Shown here piece by piece: positions 6,802 through 14,399 of a stretch of DNA of 30,549 nucleotides. The notes beneath the pieces are model-generated. The model saw only the letters and a list, made by a program, of their open reading frames with translations. It did no database searches and had not been told where the DNA came from. The DNA comes from a virus. The position numbers and the translations under genes are program-made. Each line of letters begins with the position of its first letter. The stretch's first letter is position 1. The stretch spans positions 1 to 30,549 of the IMG/VR virus record IMGVR_UViG_3300031669_000166; one strand, written 5' to 3'.

Positions 6802-7069
6802 AGAAGCTCTGCCCAAACCAAATAGCCTTATTTTGTTAGAAAGTCATGATAAAGCATTTTTAGCATTGGTATTTGTGAGGCCCGATGGAAGAAATGGAAG
6901 TTTTTCATTATGCAGGGAGAATCATTGGTGTAATAATGAGTCCTGTGGGTGTAATCATCAATGTTGTGGATGTCCAATAGATCTGAATTTTGAGGATAGG
7001 TGGTTTTGTTTAGATGAAATTATTGATCATAATCAGCTTGAACAAAGTAAGAGAGAAAATCGTGAATAA
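6782..7069 (+). CDS. DUF551-like protein 2 with Cys-rich insert
   Basis: This encodes 95 residues from MKWIKFKEALPKPNSLILLE, the typical DUF551 opening. A Cys-rich segment (NNESCGCNHQCCGCPIDL, about 52-69), unlike the other copies, could bind a metal. The start lies within the preceding gene; an upstream in-frame ATG at 6764 would break the family pattern. The usual HWM-type end is diverged. Confidence 0.62.
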   Translation: MKWIKFKEALPKPNSLILLESHDKAFLALVFVRPDGRNGSFSLCRENHWCNNESCGCNHQCCGCPIDLNFEDRWFCLDEIIDHNQLEQSKRENRE

Positions 7070-7070
7070 T

Positions 7071-7256
7071 ATGAAATGGATAAAATTTTCAGAACAATTT
7101 CCGGAAGAAAATTCTTTAATATTACTTAAATATTATAATAAACATGGTGATTCATGGTTAACCCCAACAAATAATGGGAATTATATAGCTGTTTTTGATC
7201 GGCATGAATCTTATGGTTGTGGTAATGAATGGTGTTATTTATTTAATAAGGAATAA
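7071..7256 (+). CDS. DUF551-like protein 3
   Basis: This encodes 61 residues from MKWIKFSEQFPEENSLILLK. An in-frame GTG at 7062, better placed after AAGAGAG, would add three residues. The C-terminal half lacks the family HWM motif (ends CGNEWCYLFNKE), so this is a shortened or diverged copy. Spacing to neighbours is only a base or two. Confidence 0.6.
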   Translation: MKWIKFSEQFPEENSLILLKYYNKHGDSWLTPTNNGNYIAVFDRHESYGCGNEWCYLFNKE

Positions 7257-7257
7257 T

Positions 7258-7509
7258 ATGAAATGGATATCAGTTAAAGATAAACTGCCAGAAAAATATG
7301 AGCGTGTTTTAGTAACTGATGGGAAAGAAATTTGCCTACATTACAAGCAAAGTGAGTTTGTATTTGAAGATGATTCCTGGATAGATCTATATCCACTAGA
7401 AGACGGAATAAGAGATTCAAATAAAGATTGGACATCCTGTTGTTCGATGGATCCAGATAATATTACTCATTGGATGTATATATCTTTCTTTGAAAAAGAG
7501 CTTAAATGA
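7258..7509 (+). CDS. DUF551-like protein 4
   Basis: This encodes 83 residues: MKWISVKDKLPEKYERVLVT and, near the end, NITHWMYISFFEKELK. This is the best match to the DUF551 consensus in the window. AAGGA sits 5 bases before the ATG. The DNA around the start (AATAATATGAAATGGATA) is repeated at 7712, indicating duplication. Confidence 0.8.
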   Translation: MKWISVKDKLPEKYERVLVTDGKEICLHYKQSEFVFEDDSWIDLYPLEDGIRDSNKDWTSCCSMDPDNITHWMYISFFEKELK

Positions 7510-7703
7510 AAATTATAGAAAACATTTTAAAAATACTATCCGTTGTTGCTTTATTTATTGCGGTCTTTTATTTTGGATTTACATTATGGAAGGTTTTTAT
7601 AATTCTTCTCTTAGCAGATCTTGCTAGATTGCTCCCTTTTAAGAATTATGAAGATTCTTGGATTAAATTTAATTTTATTAAATGTGATGTAATAGATGAA
7701 TAG
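7506..7703 (+). CDS. Two-span membrane protein
   Basis: This encodes 65 residues, 4-base ATGA overlap with the previous gene. It is hydrophobic at about 8-27 (LKILSVVALFIAVFYFGFTL) and 29-43 (KVFIILLLADLARLL). Two-helix small membrane proteins include class II holins, but nothing here proves that role. Confidence 0.65.
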   Translation: MKIIENILKILSVVALFIAVFYFGFTLWKVFIILLLADLARLLPFKNYEDSWIKFNFIKCDVIDE

Positions 7704-7717
7704 ATTAAGGGAATAAT

Positions 7718-7969
7718 ATGAAATGGATATCGGTAAAAGATAAATTACCAACAGATTTTGAACGACCATGTCATCATGATCCCGTATTGATATTTGCCAA
7801 TAATATTTTTGGATACGGTCCTGTTTATGGAATTGCAAAGTATGATGATAATAAATGGGAAATATTGGGTGATGCTGGAGCCTATGATTGCGAAGGATTT
7901 TATGAATTGAAGTCCGAAGATGTAACTCATTGGATGGAACTTCCTATCGCACCTGATGATATATTATGA
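7718..7969 (+). CDS. DUF551-like protein 5
   Basis: This encodes 83 residues: MKWISVKDKLPTDFERPCHH at the start and DVTHWMELPIAPDDIL at the end, a full DUF551 pattern. The first ten residues are identical to protein 4, while the middle differs completely, so the ends are conserved and the core has diversified. Confidence 0.8.
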   Translation: MKWISVKDKLPTDFERPCHHDPVLIFANNIFGYGPVYGIAKYDDNKWEILGDAGAYDCEGFYELKSEDVTHWMELPIAPDDIL

Positions 7970-7978
7970 TAGGTTTAT

Positions 7979-8194
7979 ATGAATAAATGTTCATTTTGTC
8001 CAACAATGTTTGAAAATGATCAAACTTGTTATATGCATATAGAACAATTATGTGAATATTGTGGATTGCACAGGCGTCAATGTTGCGTATCATGTTTTAA
8101 TAAAATGATTGATACGGCTAAGATAATACTTCCACAACTAAAAGATAGATGGACATTAAATCAAAATGTTATTTTTTGCAGTGTGAATGAATAA
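7979..8194 (+). CDS. Cys/His-rich zinc-binding protein
   Basis: This encodes 71 residues with MNKCSFCPTMF, CYMHIEQLCEYCGLHRRQCC and CFNKM: several CxxC pairs and a His within the first 42 residues, then a helical tail. Probably binds one or two zinc ions. AGG lies before the ATG. No named family recognised. Confidence 0.68.
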   Translation: MNKCSFCPTMFENDQTCYMHIEQLCEYCGLHRRQCCVSCFNKMIDTAKIILPQLKDRWTLNQNVIFCSVNE

Positions 8195-8212
8195 TATGTC
8201 AAAAGAATTATT

Positions 8213-8671
8213 ATGAAAAGATTTATAAAGTTTTTAAATTGTACAGAGGGTAAAAACTCTGATAATCCAACTGAATTAACTAGAAAAGATATTGATAATG
8301 CGTTAAGAACTTTGCTTAATTGTGCATGCTGTAATATATATGAAAAGGAATATGGCGGCGCTCCTCTAAGATGTAAGTTTTATGGTTTTATTACGCCTGA
8401 AGCCGCAGAAATTGTATTTAAGCATATTGAATCATTTATGCATGTATCATATTACCAAGATAAGATTAATGTTGAGCCAGATGAGTTTGGAAGGATTGGT
8501 CATCTAATATTAATACCATCAATATATTATCTGCCATTGCAAATAGACTATAAATTATCAAAGAATGGTCAATCAATTTATGGTATTCCAATTATAAAGA
8601 AATGCGAAACTGGAAGCGCTGAAATTTTGATTCTTACATATACATTGCCAGATCAACAAGATATAGAATGA
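8213..8671 (+). CDS. Free-standing paralogue of the central part of the major capsid protein
   Basis: This encodes 152 residues. FLNCTEGKNSDNPTELT lines up with FINCVNGINGDSPTEIT of capsid exon 2, followed by D(I/V)xN and TL, then GAPLRCKFYGFIT with GTAPVREAFYALT, and PDEFGRIGHLILIPSI with PSEWGSCSNLRFLVSSI. The match covers the region encoded by exon 2 (152 full codons) and lacks the N-terminal and C-terminal capsid parts. It is transcribed ahead of the large terminase, away from the capsid gene. It could be a minor capsid subunit, an assembly modulator or a remnant; the intact frame and ATGA coupling to the next gene argue against a dead fragment. Confidence 0.65.
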   Translation: MKRFIKFLNCTEGKNSDNPTELTRKDIDNALRTLLNCACCNIYEKEYGGAPLRCKFYGFITPEAAEIVFKHIESFMHVSYYQDKINVEPDEFGRIGHLILIPSIYYLPLQIDYKLSKNGQSIYGIPIIKKCETGSAEILILTYTLPDQQDIE

Positions 8672-8982
8672 ATATAATACTACAGTGTCTTATGTTTTTT
8701 TCAGTAATTCCCTGTATTTTATCAATTTTAATTTTTATAATACAATACGCAGTTTTGCTGGTTAGTGGATTTAATTATATAGATTTAAAATTAATTTTAC
8801 GTGCATTATTAAACTTTTTCTGCTCTATTTTTTTTATGTTTTTTTTAATATTATTCTTTTGCCCCATTGAGCCTTTAGATACAGATATTCCATTTATTTG
8901 GGAAGATGAATATAGAATTAAGAAATTAAAATATATGAAAAAAGGACTTAATGAAAAAAGAAGTAGAAATAGAAGTGAATAA
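8668..8982 (+). CDS. Two-span membrane protein
   Basis: This encodes 104 residues with an ATGA overlap. Segments at about 8-34 (MFFSVIPCILSILIFIIQYA) and 48-66 (LLNFFCSIFFMFFLILFFC) predict two spans. A basic tail (KKGLNEKRSRNRSE) overlaps the start of the large terminase by 32 bases. Function unknown; a holin candidate on topology only. Confidence 0.65.
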   Translation: MNIILQCLMFFSVIPCILSILIFIIQYAVLLVSGFNYIDLKLILRALLNFFCSIFFMFFLILFFCPIEPLDTDIPFIWEDEYRIKKLKYMKKGLNEKRSRNRSE

Positions 8983-10294
8983 ATTTAAGCCAAGATTCTA
9001 TCAGTCTCCTTTGTGGGATGCTATTGAAAATAAAGGATTTAAGCGTGTCCTTGCTATAATGCCAAGACGTGCTGGTAAAGATGTAACTGCATTTAATCTT
9101 TGCATAAGAGAATGTATTCGCAAACCTATGGTTATCTTCTACATTTTTCCAACTTATGGACAAGGTCGTAAAGTTATTTGGGATAATATTACAAATAGTG
9201 GAATAAGAATATTAGATTATATCCCTTCTGATCTAGTAGAAAATATAAACTCTACAGAAATGAAGATTAGATTTAAGAATGGATCATTATTACAAATAGT
9301 AGGATCTGATAATTATGATACTCTTATGGGAACAAATCCAAAAGGTGTTGTTTTCTCGGAATACTCTCTCCAAGATGAACGTGTTTACACCTACATCCGT
9401 CCGATTTTGACCGCTAATTGTGGTTGGGCACTCTTCCTTTCTACACCTCGCGGGCATAATCATTTATGGACTTTATATAATATAGCTATTAATTCTCCAC
9501 AATGGTGCGTCTTTAAACTTACGGTAGAAGATACGCAGCATATTAGCCTTGAAGAAATAGAACAAGAGCGTGCTGATGGTACTATGAGTGAGGATCTCAT
9601 ACAGCAAGAATATTACACGTCGTTTTCGCTTGGAATAGAAGGTGCGTACTATACAAAATACATTGATCGAATGAAATTAAATCATCAAATAGGACAGATG
9701 CCATATGAGATAGGATTTAAAGTGCATGTAGCTATGGATATTGGTGTCAGAGATTCTACAACTCTTATATTTTTTCAGGTAATTGGTCAGACTATTAGAA
9801 TTATAGATTGCTATGAAAATTCAAAGCAAGGATTAGAGCACTATGTAAATGTAATAAATCAAAGAGGATATATTTACGGGAAGTTTATTGCGCCGCATGA
9901 TTTACGTGTACAAGAGTTTGGAAGTGGTATAACAAGAATAGAGAAAGCACGGCAACTAGGTATAAATTTTACCATAGCAGATAATATATCAATTGAAGAT
10001 GGAATAGAAGCGGTCAGAACTGTTCTTGGTAAAGTATGGATAGACGAAATAAAATGTGCACCATTAATTAAAGCATTAGAGAATTATCGCCAAGAATATG
10101 ATATAAAAAAGAGAATTTATAAGTCACATCCTCTACATGATTGGTCATCACATTGGGCAGATGCTATGAGATATCTTGCTATTTCATTACCAAAAACTAG
10201 AGATGGTATGACTGAAGAAGATATGAAATCGATGGCGCACGCTGCTCGATATGGTGAACCTAATTTGCCAGACTTTTTTAGAAATGGATTTTAA
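8951..10294 (+). CDS. terL: Large terminase subunit
   Basis: This encodes 447 residues, the DNA-packaging motor that docks on the portal. ATPase: Walker A MPRRAGKD (37-44), Walker B VVFSEY (133-138) and coupling motif FLSTPRG (162-168). The Walker B acidic pair reads S-E rather than the more common D-E. Nuclease: AMDIG (Asp263), APHD (Asp317) and HWADAMRY (Asp404) give the RNase H-like acidic triad. The length is usual for the family. AAGGA precedes the ATG, which lies inside the previous gene. It ends before a terminator and is followed by the portal. Confidence 0.95.
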   Translation: MKKEVEIEVNKFKPRFYQSPLWDAIENKGFKRVLAIMPRRAGKDVTAFNLCIRECIRKPMVIFYIFPTYGQGRKVIWDNITNSGIRILDYIPSDLVENINSTEMKIRFKNGSLLQIVGSDNYDTLMGTNPKGVVFSEYSLQDERVYTYIRPILTANCGWALFLSTPRGHNHLWTLYNIAINSPQWCVFKLTVEDTQHISLEEIEQERADGTMSEDLIQQEYYTSFSLGIEGAYYTKYIDRMKLNHQIGQMPYEIGFKVHVAMDIGVRDSTTLIFFQVIGQTIRIIDCYENSKQGLEHYVNVINQRGYIYGKFIAPHDLRVQEFGSGITRIEKARQLGINFTIADNISIEDGIEAVRTVLGKVWIDEIKCAPLIKALENYRQEYDIKKRIYKSHPLHDWSSHWADAMRYLAISLPKTRDGMTEEDMKSMAHAARYGEPNLPDFFRNGF

Positions 10295-10362
10295 CTTTTA
10301 GAAAAAGAGTAAATATAAGAATATAGATTATGTGGAAATATTATAGTGATAATAAGCCGCCT

Positions 10363-10389
10363 ATGTCCACTCTTTCAAGTGGACATTTT
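10363..10389 (+). terminator. Intrinsic terminator after terL
   Basis: TGTCCACT/AGTGGACA stem of 8-9 bp with loop CTTTCA, followed by TTTTG. It separates terL from the portal gene. Confidence 0.75.
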
Positions 10390-10391
10390 GT

Positions 10392-10420
10392 TTGCTATCT
10401 ATTTCTTTCAGAACTAAACT
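10392..10420 (+). promoter_or_regulatory. Candidate promoter for the portal unit
   Basis: TTGCTA, 17-base spacer, TAAACT, directly after the terminator and about 40 bases before the portal ATG. The same layout TTGCNN-N17-TNNACT occurs before the capsid gene (16828) and the fibre gene (29864). Confidence 0.4.
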
Positions 10421-10460
10421 TATCAGAAAGTGAAGCGCTTGTTTAAAAAGGGGAATCTGT

Positions 10461-12500
10461 ATGATAATACCAAGTTTTGGACCATTAACACATGATGTAC
10501 CACATATAGAAATTCTTAATCGTATGAATACTTTCTATTCACAGAGTTACACCATAAACCAAACTTGGTGGGCAGAAGCAGATTTAGATGTGCAATATTA
10601 TAGTGGCTGTCAAAATATGATTAACAACCTCTATGGTAATGCTCCATATGGAAATAAGAAACAATTCTACTTTAATCATATCAGGCGAGCTGTACAAATG
10701 ATTGAAGGCCATCAAAGATTAAATCGTAAATCTACTATTGTAACACCTATCGAAAATGGCGATTCAGAAACAGCTGATCAATTTACAAAGATCATGTTCA
10801 ATTTAAATAATCGTGAAGGCATCCTTGAAACAATATCTGAATCATTTCATGGATCTCTTATTTCTGGTATGAACCTTTTGGAAGTATGGATGGATTATAG
10901 ATCTGATCCTATTTCTGGTGATATTAAAGTAAATAACTGTCAATTTAACAGTGTTTTAATGGATCCTTATTGGAAAAAACACGATTTGTCTGATTGTAAT
11001 AATATATGGCGCCGCTCGTATCTTACAAAAAGAGAAGCAATTTCTTTAATGCCAGACAAAACTGATGAAATACTTTCTCTTATTGGAACTGATTCCGGCC
11101 CAGGTCGTGACGGACGCTTCCAGTATATGGCCGAAGCGTATAATAACTTGGGTATGCGAGATCTTGTCACATATGACGAGTTTTATTTTAGAGATTATCG
11201 CACACAAAAAATAATTGCCGATTCTCAAACAGGTGAAAAGTTTGAATGGAAAAGTAATGATAAAGATGATCAGTTAAAAAGATTTTTATCAATGCATCCA
11301 ATGCTTCAGTTAATTGAGCAAGAAATTCCTACAGTAAATTTAGCTATAGTGGTACAGGGTAGAGTAATGTATGCTGGTCCGCAACCAAGTGGATTAGATA
11401 TTTATCCATTTATACCAGTTTATGCTTATTATGAACCACAAATGCCCTATATGGAATATCGCCTACAAGGGATTGTTCGCGGATTGCGAGATCCTCAATT
11501 CTTGTATAATAGACATTTAATTAATATGTTAGATATAGAAGAGTCGCAAACAAATTCAGGTTGGATATATAAAGAGAATGCTTTAGTAAATCCTAAGGAT
11601 TTATTTCTTGCTGGTAATGGTAAAGTATTAGCATTAAAAGCTGAAGCTCAGATGACTGATGTAGTAAAGATACAACCTGCTGCTGTACCCCCGTCTATGA
11701 TACAATTAACACAAATGTTATCGCAAGAAGTGGAAGAAATTCTTGGTATTGGCAAAGAAGCTATGGGTATGGCGCAAGATGATGTAGCTGGCATTGTATC
11801 TATGTTAAGACAACGAGCTAGCATGGTATCATTACAATCTCTTATGGATAATTTAGATCGCTCTCAAAAGCTATTGGGTGATGTAATTATAAAATTGATT
11901 CAAAATAATTATACACCAGGAAAAGTTAAAAACATTCTTGAAGGACAAGAGCCTACGCCAGAATTTTATAACAAAGTATTTGGTACGTATCATTGTGTTG
12001 TTGAAGATGGATTAAATACATCCACACAAAAACAAATGGAATTTGCGCAGTTGCTAAAATTAAGAGAATTGGGTATTCCTATACCGAATGAAAAGTTGCT
12101 TGAATCAGCTACAGTTCAAAATAAAAAGGAATTAATTGATGCAGTTAAGGCGCAAGAACAACAGCAGCAACAAATGCAACAAATGCAAATGCAATCACAA
12201 ATGCAGGAAGCACAAGCCAGAACTGAATTAGCACAAGCAAGAGCTGTCGCTGATCAAGGATTAGGATTGGAAAGAATGAGTAGAATAGAAGAAAATAAAG
12301 CTTTAGCAGATGAACGAAGAGCGCAAGCTACAAAAGATGATGATATAGCTTTATTGAATCTAGTGAAGGCATTAAAGGAAATAGAAACAGTAGATCTAAA
12401 TCAATTAGAAAAATTAATATCTTTATCTAATGCGATGAAATCCGTTGAACAACAGAATACACCACAAGCAATTGAGCAAAATCAGGGAGCGCAAGTATGA
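10461..12500 (+). CDS. Portal protein, P22-type
   Basis: This encodes 679 residues, start with AGGGG 7 bases upstream. It forms the dodecameric DNA gate at the capsid vertex. The region FNHIRRAVQMIEGHQRLNRK (about 71-90) and the stretch GMNLLEVWMDYRSDPISGDI are typical of P22-like portals, as are length and position after terL. The C-terminus (about 555-679) is Gln/Met/Ala-rich and helical (EQQQQQMQQMQMQSQMQEAQ), matching the long barrel or coiled coil of such portals. It overlaps the next gene by 4 bases. Confidence 0.9.
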   Translation: MIIPSFGPLTHDVPHIEILNRMNTFYSQSYTINQTWWAEADLDVQYYSGCQNMINNLYGNAPYGNKKQFYFNHIRRAVQMIEGHQRLNRKSTIVTPIENGDSETADQFTKIMFNLNNREGILETISESFHGSLISGMNLLEVWMDYRSDPISGDIKVNNCQFNSVLMDPYWKKHDLSDCNNIWRRSYLTKREAISLMPDKTDEILSLIGTDSGPGRDGRFQYMAEAYNNLGMRDLVTYDEFYFRDYRTQKIIADSQTGEKFEWKSNDKDDQLKRFLSMHPMLQLIEQEIPTVNLAIVVQGRVMYAGPQPSGLDIYPFIPVYAYYEPQMPYMEYRLQGIVRGLRDPQFLYNRHLINMLDIEESQTNSGWIYKENALVNPKDLFLAGNGKVLALKAEAQMTDVVKIQPAAVPPSMIQLTQMLSQEVEEILGIGKEAMGMAQDDVAGIVSMLRQRASMVSLQSLMDNLDRSQKLLGDVIIKLIQNNYTPGKVKNILEGQEPTPEFYNKVFGTYHCVVEDGLNTSTQKQMEFAQLLKLRELGIPIPNEKLLESATVQNKKELIDAVKAQEQQQQQMQQMQMQSQMQEAQARTELAQARAVADQGLGLERMSRIEENKALADERRAQATKDDDIALLNLVKALKEIETVDLNQLEKLISLSNAMKSVEQQNTPQAIEQNQGAQV

Positions 12501-12760
12501 TGAAAAAAGATATTAGATCTTCATATACTATAGAAGCCTTAGATATGATGATAAATCGTTTTGAAAATTCTCATGATTATAAAAAAGTTTATCAAATTAT
12601 AAAAGATTATATATTTCCAGAAATTGTTTTTATGGATCTTGAAGATTTACAGGAAATGTACAAATCTATAATGAATGAGTGGGGAACTATATTGAATGAT
12701 AATCAAAAAAAACATCTTAAACTTCATATAGATACGCGTTTAAATAGTGAAGATAAGTAG
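12497..12760 (+). CDS. Hypothetical small acidic helical protein
   Basis: This encodes 87 residues, ATGA overlap with the portal stop. Helical and charged (EALDMMINRFENSHDYKKVY), no membrane segment or motif. Being coupled to the portal, it may act in head assembly, but the family is not recognised. After it, 12761-12812 holds only a short TTGCG-TAAAT-CGCAA hairpin. Confidence 0.7.
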   Translation: MMKKDIRSSYTIEALDMMINRFENSHDYKKVYQIIKDYIFPEIVFMDLEDLQEMYKSIMNEWGTILNDNQKKHLKLHIDTRLNSEDK

Positions 12761-12812
12761 TTAGAGGAAATATTAACCTTGCGTAAATCGCAATTTCTAC
12801 GAAAGGCCGACA

Positions 12813-13166
12813 ATGGCAAAAAGATATCATCAAACTAAAAAAGATCGTATGCATGAAAGACATGGAGAAAGAATGCATATGATGCATGAAAGACGTGCTA
12901 GAGAACATGAAAGTGCTGGAATGCGTCATAAAATGCATCATTCTGAATCTGAAAGAAGAGAACACCATATGAGAGAAGATGGTATGTTACATAATGATCC
13001 ACGTGAAACAGCAAACATGCCACAACATCCTATATTTCATGGTTATGAAAGAATCCAAGGATTTTTACCAGATTCAATAGATGACTCTAGACATGAAATA
13101 GAAAGACATATCAAAGAAACAGAAGTAATGAGCAGAAGACAATATGCTCCGAAGCATTGGGCATAA
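12813..13166 (+). CDS. His/Met/Arg-rich structural-region protein
   Basis: This encodes 117 residues. The first 65 are extremely rich in His, Met, Arg and Glu (RMHERHGERMHMMHERRARE), low complexity and helical. The rest is ordinary, with NDPRETANMPQHPIFHGYE and KETEVMSRRQYAPKHWA. The ANMPxxPI motif recurs at the end of the 13354-13617 product (TANMPKNPIS), suggesting both bind the same partner. It could bind metal, DNA or the scaffold; no family recognised. Confidence 0.75.
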   Translation: MAKRYHQTKKDRMHERHGERMHMMHERRAREHESAGMRHKMHHSESERREHHMREDGMLHNDPRETANMPQHPIFHGYERIQGFLPDSIDDSRHEIERHIKETEVMSRRQYAPKHWA

Positions 13167-13315
13167 TGCCAGCAATGCCGCGCATTAAAGGGAAACCTGA
13201 AAAAATTGCGTTTTCTATTTTGGGTGTTCCTGCGAATTTAAAATCGAAGAAAACTGAGAGACAGAAAAAAATCGATGAGATTTTAAGATATCAAAATACT
13301 ACTTTAATTAGGTAA
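13166..13315 (+). CDS. 49-residue basic protein
   Basis: The start overlaps the previous stop by one base (TAATG). The product MPAMPRIKGKPEKIAFSILG continues with VPANLKSKKTERQKKIDEIL and is strongly basic. Possibly nucleic-acid binding; no family recognised. Its stop is part of the terminator stem. Confidence 0.6.
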   Translation: MPAMPRIKGKPEKIAFSILGVPANLKSKKTERQKKIDEILRYQNTTLIR

Positions 13316-13344
13316 AAGGGGATGCATCCTCTTTTACTTTTTTT
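13313..13344 (+). terminator. Intrinsic terminator
   Basis: TAAAAGGGGAT/ATCCTCTTTTA forms an 11-bp stem with one G-U pair, closed by GC in the centre, followed by CTTTTTTT. Confidence 0.8.
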
Positions 13345-13353
13345 AGGAAAATT

Positions 13354-13617
13354 ATGTCTAAAAAAAATATATCTAAAATGCCGAAGAATATGGCACATAA
13401 TAATGATTATGCTGAGCATGGGAATAAAGATCGTTCCTATAATGATAGGTTTTTTACTACTGACGCAGATATTTTATGGGGTGCCCAAGGTCGCTTAGGT
13501 GATTGGATAGATCCAAGATATTATCTTGATTGTAAAGCTGGACAAATAATATCTGAAGATGAACTTTCAACAGCAAATATGCCGAAAAATCCTATTTCTA
13601 AATCTTTTTGGAGTTAA
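13354..13617 (+). CDS. Hypothetical structural-region protein
   Basis: This encodes 87 residues, AGGAA before ATG. The stretch SYNDRFFTTDADILWGAQGR then DWIDPRYYLD looks folded, and the tail STANMPKNPISKSFWS shares ANMPxxPI with the 12813-13166 product. Position between portal and scaffold suggests a minor virion or assembly protein. Family unknown. Confidence 0.7.
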   Translation: MSKKNISKMPKNMAHNNDYAEHGNKDRSYNDRFFTTDADILWGAQGRLGDWIDPRYYLDCKAGQIISEDELSTANMPKNPISKSFWS

Positions 13618-13618
13618 T

Positions 13619-13954
13619 ATGGCAAAGAAAAAAGGTGAAGTAACCGTAGCAAAAGGTGTAAAAGTAAAAAAAGGCGTCGAAGAGAAGATGCGGGAAAAAA
13701 AAGGTAGCAGCAATACAGGAAAGTATAAGACGGTATCGCCCAAAAAATTTGCGGGCGCTGCTGGCGGCTCTTCAAAATTTAGCTTCCCTATCAACACTCT
13801 TGCCAGAGCAAGAAATGCATTAGCTAGAGCTCACTTTGCACCTGATCCTGAAGGAATACGTCGAAAAGTATATAGTATGTATCCTGAATTAAAAAAAAGA
13901 AATGAAGCACGTGAAGGAAAACATGAACAAAAAACCAAAACATCTAAAAAATAA
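13619..13954 (+). CDS. Small basic phage protein with ARNALARA motif (DUF6582-like)
   Basis: This encodes 111 residues from MAKKKGEVTVAKGVKVKKGV, with GGAG 5 bases upstream; a longer in-frame start inside the previous gene is unlikely. The core FSFPINTLARARNALARAHF followed by RRKVYSMYPELKKR matches small phage proteins with the KYPI...ARNALARA...YP pattern. Lys-rich ends suggest DNA or RNA contact. Function unknown. Confidence 0.72.
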   Translation: MAKKKGEVTVAKGVKVKKGVEEKMREKKGSSNTGKYKTVSPKKFAGAAGGSSKFSFPINTLARARNALARAHFAPDPEGIRRKVYSMYPELKKRNEAREGKHEQKTKTSKK

Positions 13955-14231
13955 GTTAGAACGTCTCCATAAACAAGAAGAAAAAGTTCATGGTAAGACA
14001 GAAAAATTATATCATAAAGATGAAAAAATCCATGAAAAAATAAAAAAAGAAGATAAGAAACAAGATCCTAAAAAGAAACATAAAAAGATTAAACATCCTA
14101 ATAAAATAAAAGTTGTTATGGAAGAATTTAAGCATGGTAAATTACATTCTGGATCTAAAAAGGGACCGATAGTAACTAATCCTAAACAAGCAATTGCTAT
14201 TGGCATTAGTGAAGCTAAAAAACGTAAATAG
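13923..14231 (+). CDS. Lys-rich small protein, DUF6496-like
   Basis: This encodes 102 residues from MNKKPKHLKNKLERLHKQEE, with AAGGA 5 bases upstream, overlapping the previous gene by 32 bases. The first 65 residues are almost wholly Lys/His/Glu and helical. The C-terminal VVMEEFKHGKLHSGSKKGPI followed by NPKQAIAIGISEAKK is the DUF6496 pattern, common near phage structural genes. A DNA-associated virion role is possible but unproven. Confidence 0.75.
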   Translation: MNKKPKHLKNKLERLHKQEEKVHGKTEKLYHKDEKIHEKIKKEDKKQDPKKKHKKIKHPNKIKVVMEEFKHGKLHSGSKKGPIVTNPKQAIAIGISEAKKRK

Positions 14232-14240
14232 ATAACCTTT

Positions 14241-14370
14241 GCACCCCATAGTCTAAGTAATACATCGTGAAAAAGTAATATTAAAAACAATTTAATATTG
14301 TTTTAAGAATTAATTTTTAAAAACACACGAAGATGAAGGTCAAATCCTTCTGGGGAATTTTTATTTTTTT
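14241..14370 (+). ncRNA. Candidate structured RNA, tandem copy A
   Basis: The 306-base gap between genes holds two copies of one element. Copy A: GCACCCC (14241), CATCGTG (14263), a 9-bp hairpin AATATTAAA/TTTAATATT (14277-14299), ATTGTTTTAA, GATG (14332-14335), hairpin GAAGG/CCTTC (14335-14350), then TGGGGAATTTTT and a long T tract. CCCCA can pair with TGGGG, CATC with GATG and GUG with CAC, giving a closed multi-arm fold ending in T residues as a terminated RNA would. No protein frame explains it. Confidence 0.5.
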
Positions 14371-14399
14371 GTAATTTGTACTATTATTTACCGGACATA

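Noticed and set aside
10330-10446. 38-codon frame between terL and portal
   Set aside because: No ribosome site and it runs through a terminator hairpin and a candidate promoter.
13559-13618. Longer start of the ARNALARA protein at 13559
   Set aside because: Would lie inside the previous gene; GGAG before 13619 gives the better start.
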